Positions 5,328-6,948 of a DNA stretch of 6,948 bases are shown here, piece after piece (the first letter of the stretch is position 1; each line of letters begins with the position of its first letter). The stretch comes from Thermoguttaceae bacterium. Lineage in GTDB: Bacteria; Planctomycetota; Planctomycetia; Pirellulales; Thermoguttaceae. Below the pieces are notes generated by a model that had not been told where the DNA came from, made no database searches, and worked only from the letters and a program-made list of their open reading frames with translations. Both the position numbers and the translations under genes were made by a program. The DNA lies in assembly GCA_017549085.1 (NCBI GenBank), contig JAFYVO010000070.1, positions 1-6,948 of the forward strand. Direction: 5' to 3'.

Positions 5328-5648
5328 ATGCTGAATGGCGCCGACGAAACCAAGCGACCGCAAGAATTCGGCTCGTACGAGGAAATGCAACTGATCGCCG
5401 AAGCGCGTCTTGAAGAGCCGCAACGTCGTAATCGCAACGTTTTTGACGCGATTATGGAGACCGGACACGACGAAGACTTTGTTCCGGTCGTTACCGACGA
5501 GTTCTGTCCGACCGACGCTCCGGCCGGTTCCCCGGCGAAGGTGCAAGTCTTGGCCGAGCGCGTCCGCAAGGGCCTGCCCCTTTGGCATCCGGAAGACCGC
5601 GTTTCGTATTCCGGGTTGACCGGCTCGGCGATCCGCGCTCGCGACTGA
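5328..5648 (+). CDS. Small acidic protein, planctomycete-type, unknown function
   Basis: The 106-residue product has no signal peptide or membrane segment and is acidic in its N-terminal two thirds. It has one cysteine (Cys60) in an FCPTDAPAG segment (59-67), then a helix-like KVQVLAERVRKG (71-82) and the motif GLPLWHPEDR (82-91). I associate this C-terminal motif with short uncharacterised proteins of Planctomycetota, from memory rather than a search. It has an excellent ribosome binding site, lies under the strongest promoter of the window, and uses many C-ending codons like the ribosomal genes, all pointing to high expression. The long leader before it suggests post-transcriptional control. 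No function can be assigned; a cytoplasmic nucleic-acid or protein-binding partner role would be speculation. Confidence 0.85.
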   Translation: MLNGADETKRPQEFGSYEEMQLIAEARLEEPQRRNRNVFDAIMETGHDEDFVPVVTDEFCPTDAPAGSPAKVQVLAERVRKGLPLWHPEDRVSYSGLTGSAIRARD

Positions 5649-5746
5649 GCGAACGAAGCGGAAAGCGCGTTGGTAAAGAGTTGAATTGAGCGAGAGACGG
5701 CGAGTTTAACGGCGGCTCTCAACGGCAAGCGGCGCGGCGACGGAAG

Positions 5747-5804
5747 AAAATCGGCGTTTTTTTAAGCGAAAACCCGATTTTAACGTCGAGCGCCGTCGGG
5801 TTTT
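5747..5804 (+). promoter_or_regulatory. Overlapping antiterminator/terminator hairpins before the BASS gene
   Basis: Hairpin A pairs 5747-5754 and 5756-5760 with 5769-5781 (13 bp, one bulged C). Hairpin B pairs AAAACCCGA (5769-5777) with TCGGGTTTT (5796-5804), a 9-bp stem running into a T-run (5801-5805), as an intrinsic terminator does. Both use 5769-5777, so only one can form at a time. B lies 149 nt past the small gene's stop and 80 nt before the BASS start. A third stem, CGTTCGG/CCGAACG (5846-5870), lies 14 nt before that start. The simplest reading is the small gene's terminator; the shared arm also allows attenuation of read-through into the transporter. Confidence 0.65.
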
Positions 5805-5884
5805 TCTTGGCGTCGGCGTTCCGCGCGGCGAAGCGGCGGTCGGAGCGTTCGGCGGCGAAATTTCCGAACGAATCGAGCGCGGCG

Positions 5885-6910
5885 ATGAATCTTGTTAAGC
5901 GTCTTTTGTCGAAATACTTGCTTCTTTGGTTGATCGCGACTTGCGTCGTCGCGTACTTTTGGCCGCGTTGGGTCGGCGAATCGGGCCCGAATCCGTTCCT
6001 GTTGACGGCGAACGGCATGTCGGCGTTGATTTTTGTAACGATGACGGCGGTCGGCTCGCTTCTTCCCTTCGACGAAGTGAAGGCGGTCGCGAAACGTTGG
6101 CCGAAGACGCTCGGCGGGACGGCGATTCAATATTTGTCGATGCCGACGTTGGCGTTTTGCGCGGCGAAGTTGTTCGACTTGGAGGGCGGGGCGTTCGTCG
6201 GCGCGATCTTGGCCGGGTGCGTGCCCGGCGCGATGGCGTCGAACGTCTTGACGCTGACGGCGCGGGGGAACGTCAGTTACTCGGTCGGCTTGACGACGTC
6301 GGCGACGCTTCTTTCGCCGGTCGTCGTGCCGCTGACGTTGGCGTTTTTCTTGAGCGGGGAAAAAATTTCGCTCCCGGTCGGCGACGTGATGCTGAATTTG
6401 CTAATTACCGTGGTCGCGCCGGTCGGGCTGGGTTTTGGGCTCTCGCGACTCTTCGGCTGGTGGCAAAGGGGGGCGGAGCGGTTGGCGGAAATCGTCGCAA
6501 ACGTTGCGATTATTTGGATTATCGCGGCGGTCGTCGCGAAGAACGCCGCGTCGTTGTCGTCGTTGACGCCGGCGCTTTTGGGCGCGTTTGCGTTCCTGAA
6601 CGTCGGCGGGTACTTGGCCGGTTACTTCGGCGGCGCGGCGATCGGGCTCGACGGCGGGATGCGGCGAGCGCTGACGATCGAAGTCGGAATGCAGAACGCC
6701 GGACTCGGGACGGCGTTGGCGGCGCGGTACTTCGCCGAGTTGCCGGAAGCGTCCCTTTTCTGCGCGTCGTACACGTTCGGCTGTATGGCGACCGGGATTA
6801 TTTTGGCGCAAGCGTTCCGAATTTGGACGGAGCGGCAAGCGCGCGATAACGGCGCCGTCGGCGACGCGGCGAAAACAGACGTCGAAACGTCGAAGGATGA
6901 AACGGTGTAA
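5885..6910 (+). CDS. Bile acid:sodium symporter (BASS) family transporter
   Basis: BASS proteins are secondary membrane transporters, typically sodium-coupled importers of organic anions or related metabolites. The 341-residue product is hydrophobic throughout, with about nine or ten predicted helices from residue 10 to 315, and has the family size. It carries the two signature segments on the crossing helices: GCVPGAMASN (111-120) and EVGMQNAGLG (266-275), including the Ser-Asn and Glu/Gln-Asn residues that bind sodium in ASBT homologues. The C-terminal 25 residues are hydrophilic. The ATG at 5885 is chosen because translation from it enters the first helix at once; a TTG at 5807 lies in the tail of the upstream terminator. 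No good Shine-Dalgarno site precedes 5885. Substrate cannot be told from sequence; members carry bile acids, pyruvate, pantothenate or others. Confidence 0.93.
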   Translation: MNLVKRLLSKYLLLWLIATCVVAYFWPRWVGESGPNPFLLTANGMSALIFVTMTAVGSLLPFDEVKAVAKRWPKTLGGTAIQYLSMPTLAFCAAKLFDLEGGAFVGAILAGCVPGAMASNVLTLTARGNVSYSVGLTTSATLLSPVVVPLTLAFFLSGEKISLPVGDVMLNLLITVVAPVGLGFGLSRLFGWWQRGAERLAEIVANVAIIWIIAAVVAKNAASLSSLTPALLGAFAFLNVGGYLAGYFGGAAIGLDGGMRRALTIEVGMQNAGLGTALAARYFAELPEASLFCASYTFGCMATGIILAQAFRIWTERQARDNGAVGDAAKTDVETSKDETV

Positions 6911-6948
6911 AACGCGCCGTTGACGAGATAAACGTTGGAAGATGAAAC

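Noticed and set aside
5926..6849. 307-codon plus-strand ORF inside the BASS gene
   Set aside because: It is an out-of-frame shadow of a transporter with strong motifs; nearly every third residue is Arg, Gly or Asp.
6933..6944. 12-nt direct repeat cgttggaagatg shared with 1820-1831
   Set aside because: The match is short and unextended at two unrelated gene ends, likely chance in this biased composition.
6942..6948. Start of a further gene at ATG 6942
   Set aside because: Only seven bases remain and no properly spaced Shine-Dalgarno site is present; it cannot be supported.

Overview
The window is a high-GC, CG/TCG-rich bacterial fragment. The rpsL and rpsG sequences, a decarboxylase-fold protein of the uroporphyrinogen decarboxylase superfamily, and a small acidic protein ending in GLPLWHPEDR together suggest a planctomycete (phylum Planctomycetota). 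That placement is inference from protein style; no rRNA marker is present. Start signals are mixed: the decarboxylase-like gene and the small acidic gene have strong Shine-Dalgarno sites, while rpsG, the CLC gene and the BASS gene have weak ones or none.

Layout. 1-234: a tandem array of an 8-bp unit running off the left edge. 249-288: a perfect 17-bp-stem terminator. 354-1514 (minus strand): rpsL then rpsG, a two-gene remnant of the str operon separated by a 300-bp spacer, with a good promoter at 1658-1685 and a structured leader of about 135 nt. 1838-2767 (minus): a uroporphyrinogen-decarboxylase-like protein that lacks the usual His-x-Cys-Gly motif. 2768-3184: a non-coding divergent region. 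3304-4689 (plus): a CLC anion transporter with fluoride-type motif changes. 4690-5327: 638 bp without a credible gene, holding a purine-rich tract, a terminator, a very strong promoter overlapped by a 14-bp palindrome, and about 400 nt of potentially structured RNA. 5328-5648: a small acidic conserved-type protein. 5649-5884: a spacer with two mutually exclusive hairpins, the second terminator-like. 5885-6910 (plus): a bile acid:sodium symporter (BASS) family membrane protein.

There is no obvious common pathway. rpsL/rpsG is housekeeping and the two transporters look independently controlled. The most interesting material is regulatory: the strong promoter and long untranslated RNA before the small acidic gene, the attenuator-like fold before the BASS transporter, and a 13-nt perfect complementarity between the rpsL start region and the rpsL-rpsG spacer. 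No mobile element, CRISPR array, tRNA or rRNA was recognised.
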